Shown here one piece after another: positions 16,793-25,398 of a stretch of DNA of 64,000 bases. How positions within the stretch are numbered: the first letter of the stretch is position 1; the number at the start of each line of letters is the position of its first letter. The DNA is taken from the NCBI RefSeq assembly GCF_019375475.1, contig NZ_JAHXGQ010000001.1, positions 1,054,001 to 1,118,000 on the forward strand, written 5' to 3'. Made by a program: the position numbers and the translations under genes. The stretch comes from Saccharothrix obliqua (GTDB lineage Bacteria; Actinomycetota; Actinomycetes; Mycobacteriales; Pseudonocardiaceae). The notes below the pieces were generated by a model. It saw only the letters and a list, made by a program, of their open reading frames with translations. It was not told the origin of the DNA and searched no databases.

Positions 16793-17596
16793 GTGGAAAA
16801 CGAAGATCTGGTCATCCACATGCAGGGTGTTTCGGTTCGACGGGGCAAGACCACGCTGGTGGGGGACGTCGACTGGGGCGTGGAGCTGGACGAGCGCTGG
16901 GTGGTGCTCGGGCCCAACGGCGCGGGCAAGACGACGCTGCTGCGGCTCGCCGCGGCCGAGCTGCACCCCACCAAGGGGAAGCTGGACCTGCTGGGCGAGC
17001 GGGTGGGCCGGACGGACGTGTTCGAGCTGCGGCCCCGGATCGGGCTGTGCTCGGCGGCGCTGGGCAGCCGCGTCCCGGCCGAGGAGAAGGTGCTCGACCT
17101 GGTGGTGAGCGCGGGTTACGCCGTGCTCGGCCGGTGGCGCGAGGAGTACGACCGGCTGGACACCGGGCGCGCGGCGGCGCTGCTCGACCAGCTCGGCATC
17201 CGGCACCTGGCCGACCGCACCTTCGGGACGCTGTCGGAGGGCGAGCGCAAGCGGACGCTGATCGCGCGTGCCCTGATGACCGACCCGGAGCTGCTGCTCA
17301 TGGACGAGCCCGCCGCCGGGCTGGACCTGGGCGGGCGCGAGGACCTGGTGGCGCGGCTGTCGGAGCTGGCGATGGACCCGGACGCGCCGGCGACCGTCCT
17401 GGTCACGCACCACGTGGAGGAGATCCCGCCGGGCTTCACCCACGGCCTGCTGCTGCGCCGGGGCGCGGTCGTCGCGCAGGGCCTGCTCGACGACGTGCTG
17501 ACCGAGGAGAACCTGGCGAAGACGTTCGACCAGCCGCTGGAGCTGCAGAAGTCGGGGGACCGGTACTTCGCGCGCCGCAAAGCTACCCAGGGGTAA
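16793..17596 (+). CDS. ABC transporter ATP-binding protein
   Basis: A 267-residue stand-alone ATPase subunit. Walker A GPNGAGKTTLL (near 40), signature LSEGERKR (near 147, Glu in place of the usual second Gly), Walker B LLLMDEPAAG (near 166) and a switch His in VLVTHHVEE (near 203). No membrane subunit is adjacent. A homologous solitary ATPase sits next to enoyl-CoA hydratase and a methyltransferase in mycobacteria (Rv3041c neighbourhood), so the partner permease is probably elsewhere or absent. GTG start at 16793 preceded by GAGGACAG. Likely cotranscribed with the downstream genes. Confidence 0.88.
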   Translation: MENEDLVIHMQGVSVRRGKTTLVGDVDWGVELDERWVVLGPNGAGKTTLLRLAAAELHPTKGKLDLLGERVGRTDVFELRPRIGLCSAALGSRVPAEEKVLDLVVSAGYAVLGRWREEYDRLDTGRAAALLDQLGIRHLADRTFGTLSEGERKRTLIARALMTDPELLLMDEPAAGLDLGGREDLVARLSELAMDPDAPATVLVTHHVEEIPPGFTHGLLLRRGAVVAQGLLDDVLTEENLAKTFDQPLELQKSGDRYFARRKATQG

Positions 17597-17635
17597 CGTG
17601 CGGGGCGCTTACCGACGGAGGGTCGAGGAGGACCT

Positions 17636-18415
17636 GTGGCTGAGTTCGTGAAGCTCGAAGTCGAGGACGGCATCGGCACCATCCGGCTGGACCGCCCGCC
17701 GATGAACGCGCTGAACAGGCAGGTCCAGGAGGAGATCCGGAGCGCGGCGCTGGAGGCGGCGACCCGCGACGACGTGTACTCGGTGGTCCTGCACGGCGGC
17801 CCGAAGGTGTTCGCCGCCGGCGCGGACATCAAGGAGATGGCCGACCTGACCTACGCCGAGATGGCGGCCCGCGCCGGGTCGTTCCAGTCGGCGCTGCGGT
17901 CCGTCGAGGAGATCCCGAAGCCCACCGTCGCGGCGATCACCGGCTACGCGCTGGGCGGCGGCTTCGAGCTGGCGTTGTGCGCGGACCGGCGGATCGCGGG
18001 CGACAACGCCAAGGTCGGCCAGCCGGAGGTCCTGCTCGGGGTCATCCCCGGCATGGGCGGCACGCAGCGCCTGCCGCGCCTGATCGGCCCGTCCCGCGCG
18101 AAGGACCTCATCTACACCGGCCGGTTCGTCGGCGCCGAGGAGGCGCTGCGGATCGGCATGGTGGACGAGGTCGTCGCGCCGGACGACGTGCTCGCGGCGG
18201 CCCGCCGCTGGGCGGGTCAGTTCGTCAACGGCCCGGTCCGGGCGTACGCGGCGGCCAAGGCCGCCATCGACGGCGGGTTGGACACCGACCTCGGCAGCGG
18301 CCTGAAGCTGGAGAGCCAGCTGTTCGCCGCGTTGTTCGCGACCGAGGACCAGAAGACCGGCATGGCGTCGTTCATCGAGAACGGCCCCGGGAAGGCGAAG
18401 TTCAGTGGCCGCTGA
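17636..18415 (+). CDS. enoyl-CoA hydratase/isomerase family protein
   Basis: A 259-residue crotonase-fold protein that hydrates trans-2-enoyl-CoA thioesters. Oxyanion-hole segments are VFAAGADIKEM (near 60) and ITGYALGGGFELALCAD (near 103). The catalytic Glu region is GQPEVLLGVIPGMGGTQRLPRLIG, with Glu in the first catalytic position (PEV). Closest context match is mycobacterial echA17 (Rv3039c), which has the same neighbours. GTG start at 17636 after GGAGGA; the 3' end overlaps the methyltransferase by 11 bases, so the two are translationally linked. Confidence 0.9.
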   Translation: MAEFVKLEVEDGIGTIRLDRPPMNALNRQVQEEIRSAALEAATRDDVYSVVLHGGPKVFAAGADIKEMADLTYAEMAARAGSFQSALRSVEEIPKPTVAAITGYALGGGFELALCADRRIAGDNAKVGQPEVLLGVIPGMGGTQRLPRLIGPSRAKDLIYTGRFVGAEEALRIGMVDEVVAPDDVLAAARRWAGQFVNGPVRAYAAAKAAIDGGLDTDLGSGLKLESQLFAALFATEDQKTGMASFIENGPGKAKFSGR

Positions 18416-19379
18416 GACCGTGCCCCCGGTGGACCCCAAGCCCAACCCGCACGCCACCGAGGAAGAGGTGCGTGCGGCCTACCGGGACCCGAAGCTCGCC
18501 AACGTCCTCTACCACGACTGGGAAGCGGGCACGTACGACGAGAAGTGGTCCATCTCGTACGACGAGCGCTGCATCACCTACGCCAAGGACCGCTTCCGCG
18601 CGGTGGCGGGCGACGTCGGCCCGTACGGGCACGCGCTGGAACTGGGTTCCGGCACCGGTTTCTTCCTGCTGAACCTGATGCAGGGCGGCGTGATCGAGCG
18701 CGGCTCGGTGACCGACCTGTCGCCGGGCATGGTGGAGGTGGCGTTGCGCAACGCCGAGAACCTCGGCCTGCCGGTGGACGGCCGGGTCGCCGACGCCGAG
18801 CGCATCCCGTACGACGACAACACGTTCGACCTGGTGGTCGGGCACGCGGTGCTGCACCACATCCCGGACGTGGAGGCCGCGATGCGCGAGGTGCTGCGCG
18901 TGCTCAAGCCGGGCGGCCGGTTCGTGTTCGCGGGCGACCCCACCGACATCGGCAACTTCTACGCGCGCAAGCTCGGCCAGTTGACGTGGTGGCTGACCAC
19001 GAACGTCACCCGCCTCGGCCCGCTGAACGACTGGCGGCGACCGCAGGAGGAGCTGGACGAGTCGTCGCGGGCGGCGGCCCTGGAAGCCGTCGTGGACCTG
19101 CACACGTTCGACCCGTCGGACCTGGAGCGCACGGCCCGGTCGGCGGGCGCGGCGGAGGTGCGCGCGGTCACCGAGGAGCTGTCGGCGGCCCTGTTCGGCT
19201 GGCCGGTGCGCACGTTCGAGGCGGCCGTGCCGAAGGGCAAGCTGGGCTTCGGGTGGGCGATGTTCGCCTACCGCACGTGGCAGCGGCTGTCCTGGGTGGA
19301 CGAGAACGTCCTCGCGAAGGTGTTGCCGCGCGAGGTGTTCTACAACGTGTCGGTGACCGGCCGGAAACCCGCGGCCTGA
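18405..19379 (+). CDS. class I SAM-dependent methyltransferase
   Basis: A 324-residue methyltransferase with the Rossmann motif I ALELGSGTGFFLLNLM (near 81), motif II-like SVTDLSPGMVEVALRNAE and FDLVVGHAVLHHIPDVE (motif IV, near 143). The C-terminal third (REVFYNVSVTGRK) is conserved-looking but gives no substrate. Matches the position of mycobacterial Rv3038c, which follows an enoyl-CoA hydratase. Starts GTG at 18405 inside the end of that gene. Substrate unknown; a lipid or quinone-like substrate would suit the neighbours, but this is only inference. Confidence 0.83.
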   Translation: MAAETVPPVDPKPNPHATEEEVRAAYRDPKLANVLYHDWEAGTYDEKWSISYDERCITYAKDRFRAVAGDVGPYGHALELGSGTGFFLLNLMQGGVIERGSVTDLSPGMVEVALRNAENLGLPVDGRVADAERIPYDDNTFDLVVGHAVLHHIPDVEAAMREVLRVLKPGGRFVFAGDPTDIGNFYARKLGQLTWWLTTNVTRLGPLNDWRRPQEELDESSRAAALEAVVDLHTFDPSDLERTARSAGAAEVRAVTEELSAALFGWPVRTFEAAVPKGKLGFGWAMFAYRTWQRLSWVDENVLAKVLPREVFYNVSVTGRKPAA

Positions 19380-19382
19380 CCG

Positions 19383-20537
19383 GTGGGTTACCGGTTCGGG
19401 CTCGACGACGTCGAGTACCTGCGCTCCGCGGCCGGCGCCGAGGCGCTGGCCGCGGTGGGCGCGTTGCCGCTCGCCGACGGCGACCGGATCGCGGACGTGG
19501 CGTTCGCGAAGCGGTTGTCGCCCGACCACCACGCCGCCGTGCTGGAAACCGTGCTGCTGCGGCGGCGGGCGGCGGGGAAGGTGCCGTTCGCGGACGGGTT
19601 GTTCACCGCCGACGCCGTGCAGCAGGCGACCGCGTGGCCGGTCGCCGCGCACCGCGCCGAGCGGTTCGCGGGTCGGGTCGCGCACGACGTGACCTGCTCG
19701 GTCGGCGCGGACCTCGCGGCGCTGCCCGCCGGTTCGGTCGGGTCGGACCTGGACCCGGTGCGGTTGGCCATGGCCCGGCACAACCTGGGCGACGACGTGC
19801 CGCTGGTGCGGGCCGACGCGTTGCGGCCCGTGACGCGGGACGTGCCGGTGCTCGCCGACCCGGCCCGGCGTGACGCCACCGGCCGCCGCACGTGGCGACC
19901 CGCCGACTTCGCGCCGCCGCTGGACGAGCTGGCCGCCGCCTGCGCGGGTCGCGACCTGGCCGTGAAGTGCGCGCCGGGCGTGGACTTCGCCGTCGCGCCG
20001 TGGGCCGACGAGGTGGAGCTGGTGTCCCTGGACGGCCAGGTGCGGGAGGCGTGCCTGTGGACCCGCGGCCTGGCCACGCCCGGCGTGACCAGGCGGGCCA
20101 CCGTCCTGCGCACGGGCGGTCCGAAGTGGACGATCACGGACGCCGAGCCGGACGACTGCCCGGTCACCCCGCCCGCGGAGTGGCTGGTAGACCCCGACGG
20201 CGCGGTGGTGCGCGCGGGCCTGGTCCGCCACTACGCCGCCCGCCACGGCCTCGCGCAGCTCGACGAGCGCATCGCGTACCTCACCGGACCGCAGCCGCCG
20301 CCCGGCATCCGCGCGTTCCGGGTCGTGGCGCACGGCCACTACGCGGAGAAGTCGCTGCGGGCCGTGCTGCGCGCCCACGACGTCGGCAGGCTGGAGATCC
20401 TGGTCCGCGGCCTCGACGTGGACCCGAACGCGTTGCGCCGCAGGCTCAAGCCGAGCGGTGCGGCGGAGGCGACCGTCGTGCTGACCCGGATCGGCCGCAC
20501 GCCCACCTACCTACTGGCGCACGCCGAGCGCACTTAG
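19383..20537 (+). CDS. class I methyltransferase-like protein with THUMP-like C-terminal domain
   Basis: A 384-residue protein starting GTG three bases after the previous stop. The middle (about 95-190) looks like a methyltransferase fold: VTCSVGADLAALP, VGSDLDPVRLAMARHN, then VLADPARRD in place of the usual DPPR motif. The C-terminal part (KSLRAVLRAHDVGRLEILVRGLDVDPNALRRRLK) is the THUMP-like domain seen in the Rv3037c family. THUMP proteins act on RNA, so an RNA methyltransferase role is reasonable but unproven. Its 3' end overlaps the convergent nucleoside hydrolase by 27 bases. Confidence 0.75.
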   Translation: MGYRFGLDDVEYLRSAAGAEALAAVGALPLADGDRIADVAFAKRLSPDHHAAVLETVLLRRRAAGKVPFADGLFTADAVQQATAWPVAAHRAERFAGRVAHDVTCSVGADLAALPAGSVGSDLDPVRLAMARHNLGDDVPLVRADALRPVTRDVPVLADPARRDATGRRTWRPADFAPPLDELAAACAGRDLAVKCAPGVDFAVAPWADEVELVSLDGQVREACLWTRGLATPGVTRRATVLRTGGPKWTITDAEPDDCPVTPPAEWLVDPDGAVVRAGLVRHYAARHGLAQLDERIAYLTGPQPPPGIRAFRVVAHGHYAEKSLRAVLRAHDVGRLEILVRGLDVDPNALRRRLKPSGAAEATVVLTRIGRTPTYLLAHAERT

Positions 20538-21455
20538 CCGGTCGAGGATGAAGGCGCGCAACCCGTCGAGGTCCGCGTCCACGGCGATGTCGACCCCGCT
20601 GCCCTGGTGCTCCAACCGCTCGTCGACCAGCAGCCCGCCGCGGCCCGGTCCGAACGCGCACTCCACGTCCACCGGGTGCCGCCGCACCTCCAGCAGGCCG
20701 GGCCGCACCGCCTCCGCCACGGCCACCGCGTCGTGCAGCGCCATGCCGTCCCAGCCGAGGAACCGGCGGTAGGTGGCCAGGTAGTCCGGCGTGAGGCCGA
20801 CCAGCTTCGCGCCCACCGCGGACGTGCCCGCCAGCTCGGCGAGCCAGGCGGCGCTCACCGCGCACCGCCGGGTCAGGTCCATCGGCACCAGCGTGACCGG
20901 GACGTCCTCCTCCACCAGCACGCGGCGCGCGGCCTCGGGGTCGCTCCACAGGTTGAACTCCGCGACCGCCGTGATGTTGCCGCCGCGCACGCCGCCGCCC
21001 ATGATCACCAGCCGCGCGATCCGCTCCTTCAGGTGCGGGTGCGCGGCGAGCAGCAGGGCGATGTTGGTCAGCGGGCCGATCGGCACCACCGTGACCGGGG
21101 AGTCGGCCGCCTCCAGCAGGTCCTTGAGCAGCGTGACGGCGTCCCGGTCGTCCGGTCCGCGGGTCGGCTCGGGCAGGGTGTCCGCGTGGCCGGAGAGCCC
21201 GTCGCCGCCGTGTGCCCGCGACACGTGCGGTTGGGGGTGGACCAGGGGCCGCGCCGCGCCCGCCGCGACCGGCACGTCCTCGCGGCCGAGCAACGCCAGC
21301 AGCCGCAGGGCGTTGCGGGTGGTCAGTTCCGGTGAGACGTTGCCGAAGACCGTGGTCACGCCGATCAGGTCGACCTCGGGCGAGGCCACCGCGAGGGCCA
21401 GCGCGAACGCGTCGTCCACACCGGGGTCGGTGTCGATGATGAGAGGGGTGGTCAC
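20511..21455 (-). CDS. inosine/uridine-preferring nucleoside hydrolase
   Basis: A 314-residue nucleoside N-ribohydrolase, splitting nucleosides into ribose and base. The N-terminal calcium-binding signature LIIDTDPGVDDAFALALA is intact, with Asp residues near 8, 12 and 13. VTVVPIGPLTNIALLL and AEFNLWSDPEAARRVL form the ribose-binding site, and WDGMALHDAVAVAEAV the distal Asp. The GTG at 21455 is the start just before the conserved motif. Purine/pyrimidine preference cannot be read. Single gene; upstream lies the triplicated 92-bp repeat. Confidence 0.9.
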   Translation of the reverse strand: MTTPLIIDTDPGVDDAFALALAVASPEVDLIGVTTVFGNVSPELTTRNALRLLALLGREDVPVAAGAARPLVHPQPHVSRAHGGDGLSGHADTLPEPTRGPDDRDAVTLLKDLLEAADSPVTVVPIGPLTNIALLLAAHPHLKERIARLVIMGGGVRGGNITAVAEFNLWSDPEAARRVLVEEDVPVTLVPMDLTRRCAVSAAWLAELAGTSAVGAKLVGLTPDYLATYRRFLGWDGMALHDAVAVAEAVRPGLLEVRRHPVDVECAFGPGRGGLLVDERLEHQGSGVDIAVDADLDGLRAFILDRLSALGVRQ

Positions 21456-21560
21456 GTGCGCCCATCCTGCCTTAGGGCGTGTCTTTGAAGGTGTCGTGGT
21501 TGGTCTGCTGTGGTCTCGGGTTGGTGGTGCGGGCGTGGGTTGACCGACGAGCAGTGGCAC

Positions 21561-21775
21561 GAAACTTTCAGGGAGCCTGCCTGATAGTTAGCGCTCCGCC
21601 GTGATCTCCGCCCTCGCGCGCCAGCGGGGGGTGCCGGGAGCTGTCGCCTCGCGAAACTTTCAGGAAGCCTGCCTGATAATTAGCGCCCTGCCCTGACCGC
21701 CGCTCTCGCGCGCTAGCGGGGGTGCTGGGAGCTGTCGCCTCGTGAAACTTTCAGGAAGCCTGCCTGATAATTAGC
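21561..21775. repeat. three tandem copies of a ~92-bp unit with a 32-bp core
   Basis: The core (GAAACTTTCAGG, then AAG or GAG, then CCTGCCTGATA, then TTAGC) occurs at 21561-21592, 21653-21684 and 21744-21775. Copies 2 and 3 are identical; copy 1 differs at two bases. The 59-60 bp between cores are also similar to each other (CTCGCGCGC-AGCGGGGG, then GGGAGCTGTCGCCTCG). No reading frame runs through. It fills most of the 432-bp gap between the divergent nucleoside hydrolase and acyltransferase genes. The core contains the short inverted repeat CAGG-AAG-CCTG. Confidence 0.8.
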
Positions 21776-21875
21776 TTCCCTCCCCATCACCGCCTTCCCG
21801 CGCCGGGGGAGAGGTCCGTGCCGCGCTCCGACTTGGCGGACAGGACCTACCAGCCGTTCGCCGAGGTCCGCCGGC

Positions 21876-21881
21876 TAGAGT
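21876..21881 (+). promoter_or_regulatory. -10 element for the acyltransferase gene
   Basis: TAGAGT (TA-N3-T) ends 6 bases before the GTG at 21888, so the transcript is probably leaderless. No good -35 is visible. Confidence 0.4.
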
Positions 21882-21887
21882 GCCCGC

Positions 21888-22634
21888 GTGACGAGCATGT
21901 GGGGCGCGCCGGTGTGGGCCAGGTGGCGCGGGTCGCGCCGCGATCCGGCGCAGGCCCGCTTCCTCACCCTGGCGTCGCTGAAGTGGGTGCTGCGGCACCG
22001 CGCCTACACCCCGTGGTACCTCGTGCGGTACTGGCGGCTGCTGCGGTTCCGCCTGGCGAACCCCCACGTGGTGCTGCGCGGCATGGTGTTCCTCGGCAAG
22101 AACGTCGAACTGCACTGCCGACCCGGCTACGGCCGCCTGGAGATCGGCCGCTGGGTGCACATCGGCGACGGCAACGCCATCCGCTGCCACGAGGGCTCGC
22201 TGCGGATCGGCGACAAAGCCGTGTTCGGCAAGGACAACACCGTCAACTGCTACCTGGACGTGGAGATCGGCGCCGCCACGCTGATCGCGGACTGGGTGTA
22301 CATCTGCGACTTCGACCACGTGACGGCGGACATCAACCTGCCGATCAAGGACCAGGGCATCGTGAAGTCACCGGTCCGCATCGGACCGGACTGCTGGCTG
22401 GGCACGAAGGTCACGGTCACCCGGGGCACGCGGGTGGGCCGGGGCTGCGTGCTGGGCGCGCACGCCGTGGTGCGTGGCGACGTGCCCGACTTCCAGGTCG
22501 CGGTCGGCATCCCGGCACGCGTGGTGAAGGACCGCCGCGCGGACTACGAGGCGGACGCCACCCGGCGCGCCGCCGTGGCCGACATGGCGCGCAAGGCCCG
22601 AGAGGCGTTGGAGCAGGCGCGCCGCGACTCCTGA
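21888..22634 (+). CDS. left-handed beta-helix (hexapeptide) acyltransferase
   Basis: A 248-residue protein whose centre (about 75-205) has hexapeptide turns, for example VVLRGMVFLGKNVELHC, LRIGDKAVFGKDNTVNC, VRIGPDCWLGTKVTVTRGTRVGRGCVLGAHAVVRG, and ends VAVGIPARVVKDRR. This is the architecture of O-acetyl/acyltransferases of the LbetaH fold. It faces the GT4 gene tail to tail, 6 bases apart, the same arrangement as mycobacterial Rv3034c beside Rv3032. Hence a sugar O-acylation role in methylglucose polysaccharide synthesis is a reasonable inference. Starts GTG at 21888 directly after a -10 element. Confidence 0.8.
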   Translation: MTSMWGAPVWARWRGSRRDPAQARFLTLASLKWVLRHRAYTPWYLVRYWRLLRFRLANPHVVLRGMVFLGKNVELHCRPGYGRLEIGRWVHIGDGNAIRCHEGSLRIGDKAVFGKDNTVNCYLDVEIGAATLIADWVYICDFDHVTADINLPIKDQGIVKSPVRIGPDCWLGTKVTVTRGTRVGRGCVLGAHAVVRGDVPDFQVAVGIPARVVKDRRADYEADATRRAAVADMARKAREALEQARRDS

Positions 22635-22640
22635 GGAGCG

Positions 22641-23891
22641 CTACAGGAACGCGTTGCCCGTGGGGATCTTCGGCCGGCCGAGCGGCCGGTGCTCGCCCGC
22701 GACCGCCGACCGGTACACCGCCGCGGTGCCGGACGCGATCCGCGACCAGTCGAAGTCCGTCGCCAGGCGTGCCTTGGCGGCCTTCGCGCGCCGGGCCGCC
22801 GCCGGCCGGTCGTCCAGCACGGACCGCACCGCGCGGGCGAGGCCGTCGACGTCACCGGGTGCGAACGACAACCCGGTCTCCCCGTCCAGCACCACCTCGC
22901 CGAGACCACCCGCGGTCGACGCCACGAGGGGCGTGCCCGCCGCGGCGGCCTCCAGCGCCACGATCCCGAACGGCTCGTAGCGGCTGGGCAGCACGACGGC
23001 GTCCGCCGCCGCCAGCACCGCCACGAGCGACCGGTCCGGCAGGTGCCCGGCGAAGTCCACCGCACGCCGCACCCGGTGCTTGCGCGCCTGCTCCACCAAC
23101 CAGTCCCGGTGCGTGCCACCACCCGCGACGACCAGCCGCGCGCCCCGGTGCGCCCGCCGGACGCGGGGCAGCGCGGCGATCAGGTCCTGCACGCCCTTCT
23201 CCCACTCCAGCCGCCCGAAGAACAGCAGCAGCGGCGCGCCGTCGGCGGCGTACCGGGCCCGCGCCGCCGCCACGTCCGCCGGCCGCACCCGCCACCGGCG
23301 CGGCTCGATCCCGTTGTGCAGCACCGTGATCCCGCCCGGGTCGACCTCGAACAGGTGCGCCACCTCGGCCCGCATCGCGGCCGAGCAGGTGATCAGCGCG
23401 TCGGCCCGGTTCGCGAGCCACCACTCCACCGAGTGCACCTGCTGGTTGAGCGCCTGCGACAGCCAGCCGCTGTGCCGCCCGGCCTCGGTCGCGTGCACGG
23501 TCGCCACCAGCGGCACGCCCGCCGCCTCGGCCAGCGCGATCGCCGGGTGCGTCACCAGCCAGTCGTGGGCGTGCACGACGTCCGGCCGCCAGTCGCGCAG
23601 CAACGCCAGCCCGGCCCGGGTCATCGCGTGGCCCATGGCGAGCGTCCACGCCACCAGGTCGCGCTCGAACACCAGGTGCGCCGGGTCCTCGGCGACGCGC
23701 ACCAGCCGCACGCCCTCCACCGCGGTGTCCGCCGTGGGGTGGGTGGCGGCGTCGGTGCCCGCGGGTTGCCGGCACAGCACCACCACGTCGTGACCCTGCG
23801 CGGCCAGTTGCGTCGCCAGCGCGTGCACGTGCCTGCCCAGCCCGCCCACGACGACCGGCGGGTACTCCCACGACAACATCAGCACGCGCAT
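22641..23891 (-). CDS. GT4 glucosyltransferase, Rv3032-like
   Basis: A 416-residue GT-B glycosyltransferase. N-domain WEYPPVVVGGLGRHVHALA is the glycogen-synthase-like acceptor loop. The C-domain has LFFGRLEWEKGVQDLIAALP and SRYEPFGIVALEAAAAGTP (E-x7-E motif) followed by TAGGLGEVV. Length is close to mycobacterial Rv3032 (about 414), an alpha-1,4-glucosyltransferase that elongates methylglucose lipopolysaccharide and glycogen. It lies 37 bases downstream of the GH57 gene, in the same order as in mycobacteria. ATG at 23891 chosen over an upstream start that adds five residues. Confidence 0.88.
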   Translation of the reverse strand: MRVLMLSWEYPPVVVGGLGRHVHALATQLAAQGHDVVVLCRQPAGTDAATHPTADTAVEGVRLVRVAEDPAHLVFERDLVAWTLAMGHAMTRAGLALLRDWRPDVVHAHDWLVTHPAIALAEAAGVPLVATVHATEAGRHSGWLSQALNQQVHSVEWWLANRADALITCSAAMRAEVAHLFEVDPGGITVLHNGIEPRRWRVRPADVAAARARYAADGAPLLLFFGRLEWEKGVQDLIAALPRVRRAHRGARLVVAGGGTHRDWLVEQARKHRVRRAVDFAGHLPDRSLVAVLAAADAVVLPSRYEPFGIVALEAAAAGTPLVASTAGGLGEVVLDGETGLSFAPGDVDGLARAVRSVLDDRPAAARRAKAAKARLATDFDWSRIASGTAAVYRSAVAGEHRPLGRPKIPTGNAFL

Positions 23892-23928
23892 GGCGCATCC
23901 TCGCATTCCGTCGGGTGGAGCGGTGCCA

Positions 23929-25398
23929 TCAACGCAGCCCGCGCGCGTCGAGGTGGCCGAACGGCCCGTCCGCGGCCCGCAGCTCGGCGGCCCGCGCGTG
24001 CCCGCCGCCGTGCCGCCGCAGCGCGACGAGTTCGGCGAACCGGTCCGCGTGCTCCTTCGCGCGGTAGCGGGCGTAGTCGGCGGCGGTGTCCTTGGTGACC
24101 ATGAACGCCCAGTCGCTGGACAGCGCGAGCAACGCCTCCCGCACCGCCTGGTCGGCGACCGGGTCGCGGGTCGCGCCGGGCAGGTCGAGGTCCAGCAGCT
24201 CGCGCTGCACGCCCGCGTTGAGGTCCACGATGTCCGCGACCTGCGGGCCGTGCCACGTGTGCCACTCCTTGCCCGCGCCCCACGACGACGGCGGGATCTC
24301 CACCGGCGGTCCCACGTGCCCGGCCTCGACCGCGCCGCGCAGCGTCGTCACCCGGACACCCGCCTCGGGCAGGGCGCGCAGCACGGCCTCCAGCCACGCC
24401 GGACCCTCGTGCCACCAGTGCCCGTACAGCTCGGTGTCGTACGCGGCGACCACCAGCGACGGCCGGCCGTGCCGCTCCCTCAGCTCCCGCAGCCGGCGCA
24501 CGACGGCGGCGACGAAGTCGGCCGCGTCCCGCCGCACCACCGCCGCGGCGGCCTCCGGGTCGTAGGGGAGCTTGTCCCCGGGTGCCACGCCGCGCCCCGT
24601 GACGCGTGCCGGCTTCAGGCCGCTCGGGTGGTCGTAGGTGTGGAAGTCCCGGTACGCCGGGTCGCCGGGGTAGCCGCGGTCGGGCGACCACACCCGGTAG
24701 GAGACCTCCAGGTCCCGGCCGAAGCAGAGCACGTCGGACGTGCCCACCGGGCGGGCGGCGGCCGTGTCGCCGCGCAACGACGGCCCGTCCACCAGGAAGC
24801 GCCGCACGCCGGCCGCCGCGTAGCCGTCCTCCATGCCGGGCGCGTAGGCGCACTCGGGCGCCCAGATGCCGTCCGGCGCGTGCCCGATCCGGCGTGCGGT
24901 GTCGGCGCGGCCGAGGTCGAGCGAGAAGGCACGCAGCCTCGGGTCCAGCAGCGGTTGGAACGGGTGCGCGGCCGGTCCGCCGAGCAGTTCCACCACGCCG
25001 CCGTCCACGAGGGGCCGCAGCACCGGCGAGAAACCGTGCCGCCACCGGGTTTCGAACGCTTCCAGCGCCCACGCCGCCGCGCGGTGCTCGCGGGCGGCCA
25101 GGTCGGGCAGCCGCGGCGCCGCGCCGTGGGCGCGCAACTGCCAGTCGCCCAGCCACGCGTGCACGCCGCGCAGGCAGTACGGGTCGTCGAGCTGGGCGGC
25201 GAGGACGGGGGTGACGCCGAGCGTCAGCACGTCCGAGCGCCCCTCGGCGGCGAACCGCTCCAGCAGGTCCACCACCGGCAGGTACGAGTGCGCCCACGCC
25301 TGGTACAGCCACTCCTCGCCGACCGGCCAGGCCCCGTGGTGCGCGAGCCACGGCAGGTGGCTGTGCAGCACCAGGCAGAACGTGCCCTCGGCGGTCAC
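23929..25398 (-). CDS. GH57 alpha-glucan branching enzyme, Rv3031-like
   Basis: A 489-residue GH57 enzyme. N-terminal CLVLHSHLPWL matches the first conserved region. DGIWAPECAYAPGMED carries the nucleophile Glu (near 180), and VVAAYDTELYGHWWHEGPAW the acid Asp (near 322). A C-terminal helical domain with SSWGAGKEWHTWHGP follows, as in GH57 branching enzymes. The GTG at 25398 overlaps the methyltransferase stop (GTGA). With the GT4 and methyltransferase genes it forms the set that makes methylglucose lipopolysaccharide in mycobacteria. It is a second branching enzyme in this window, unrelated to GH13 GlgB. Confidence 0.88.
   Translation of the reverse strand: MTAEGTFCLVLHSHLPWLAHHGAWPVGEEWLYQAWAHSYLPVVDLLERFAAEGRSDVLTLGVTPVLAAQLDDPYCLRGVHAWLGDWQLRAHGAAPRLPDLAAREHRAAAWALEAFETRWRHGFSPVLRPLVDGGVVELLGGPAAHPFQPLLDPRLRAFSLDLGRADTARRIGHAPDGIWAPECAYAPGMEDGYAAAGVRRFLVDGPSLRGDTAAARPVGTSDVLCFGRDLEVSYRVWSPDRGYPGDPAYRDFHTYDHPSGLKPARVTGRGVAPGDKLPYDPEAAAAVVRRDAADFVAAVVRRLRELRERHGRPSLVVAAYDTELYGHWWHEGPAWLEAVLRALPEAGVRVTTLRGAVEAGHVGPPVEIPPSSWGAGKEWHTWHGPQVADIVDLNAGVQRELLDLDLPGATRDPVADQAVREALLALSSDWAFMVTKDTAADYARYRAKEHADRFAELVALRRHGGGHARAAELRAADGPFGHLDARGLR

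Noticed and set aside
21472-21500. GGGCGTGTCTTTGAAG, resembling an IS5-type terminal repeat
   Set aside because: No matching second end, transposase or target duplication is visible.
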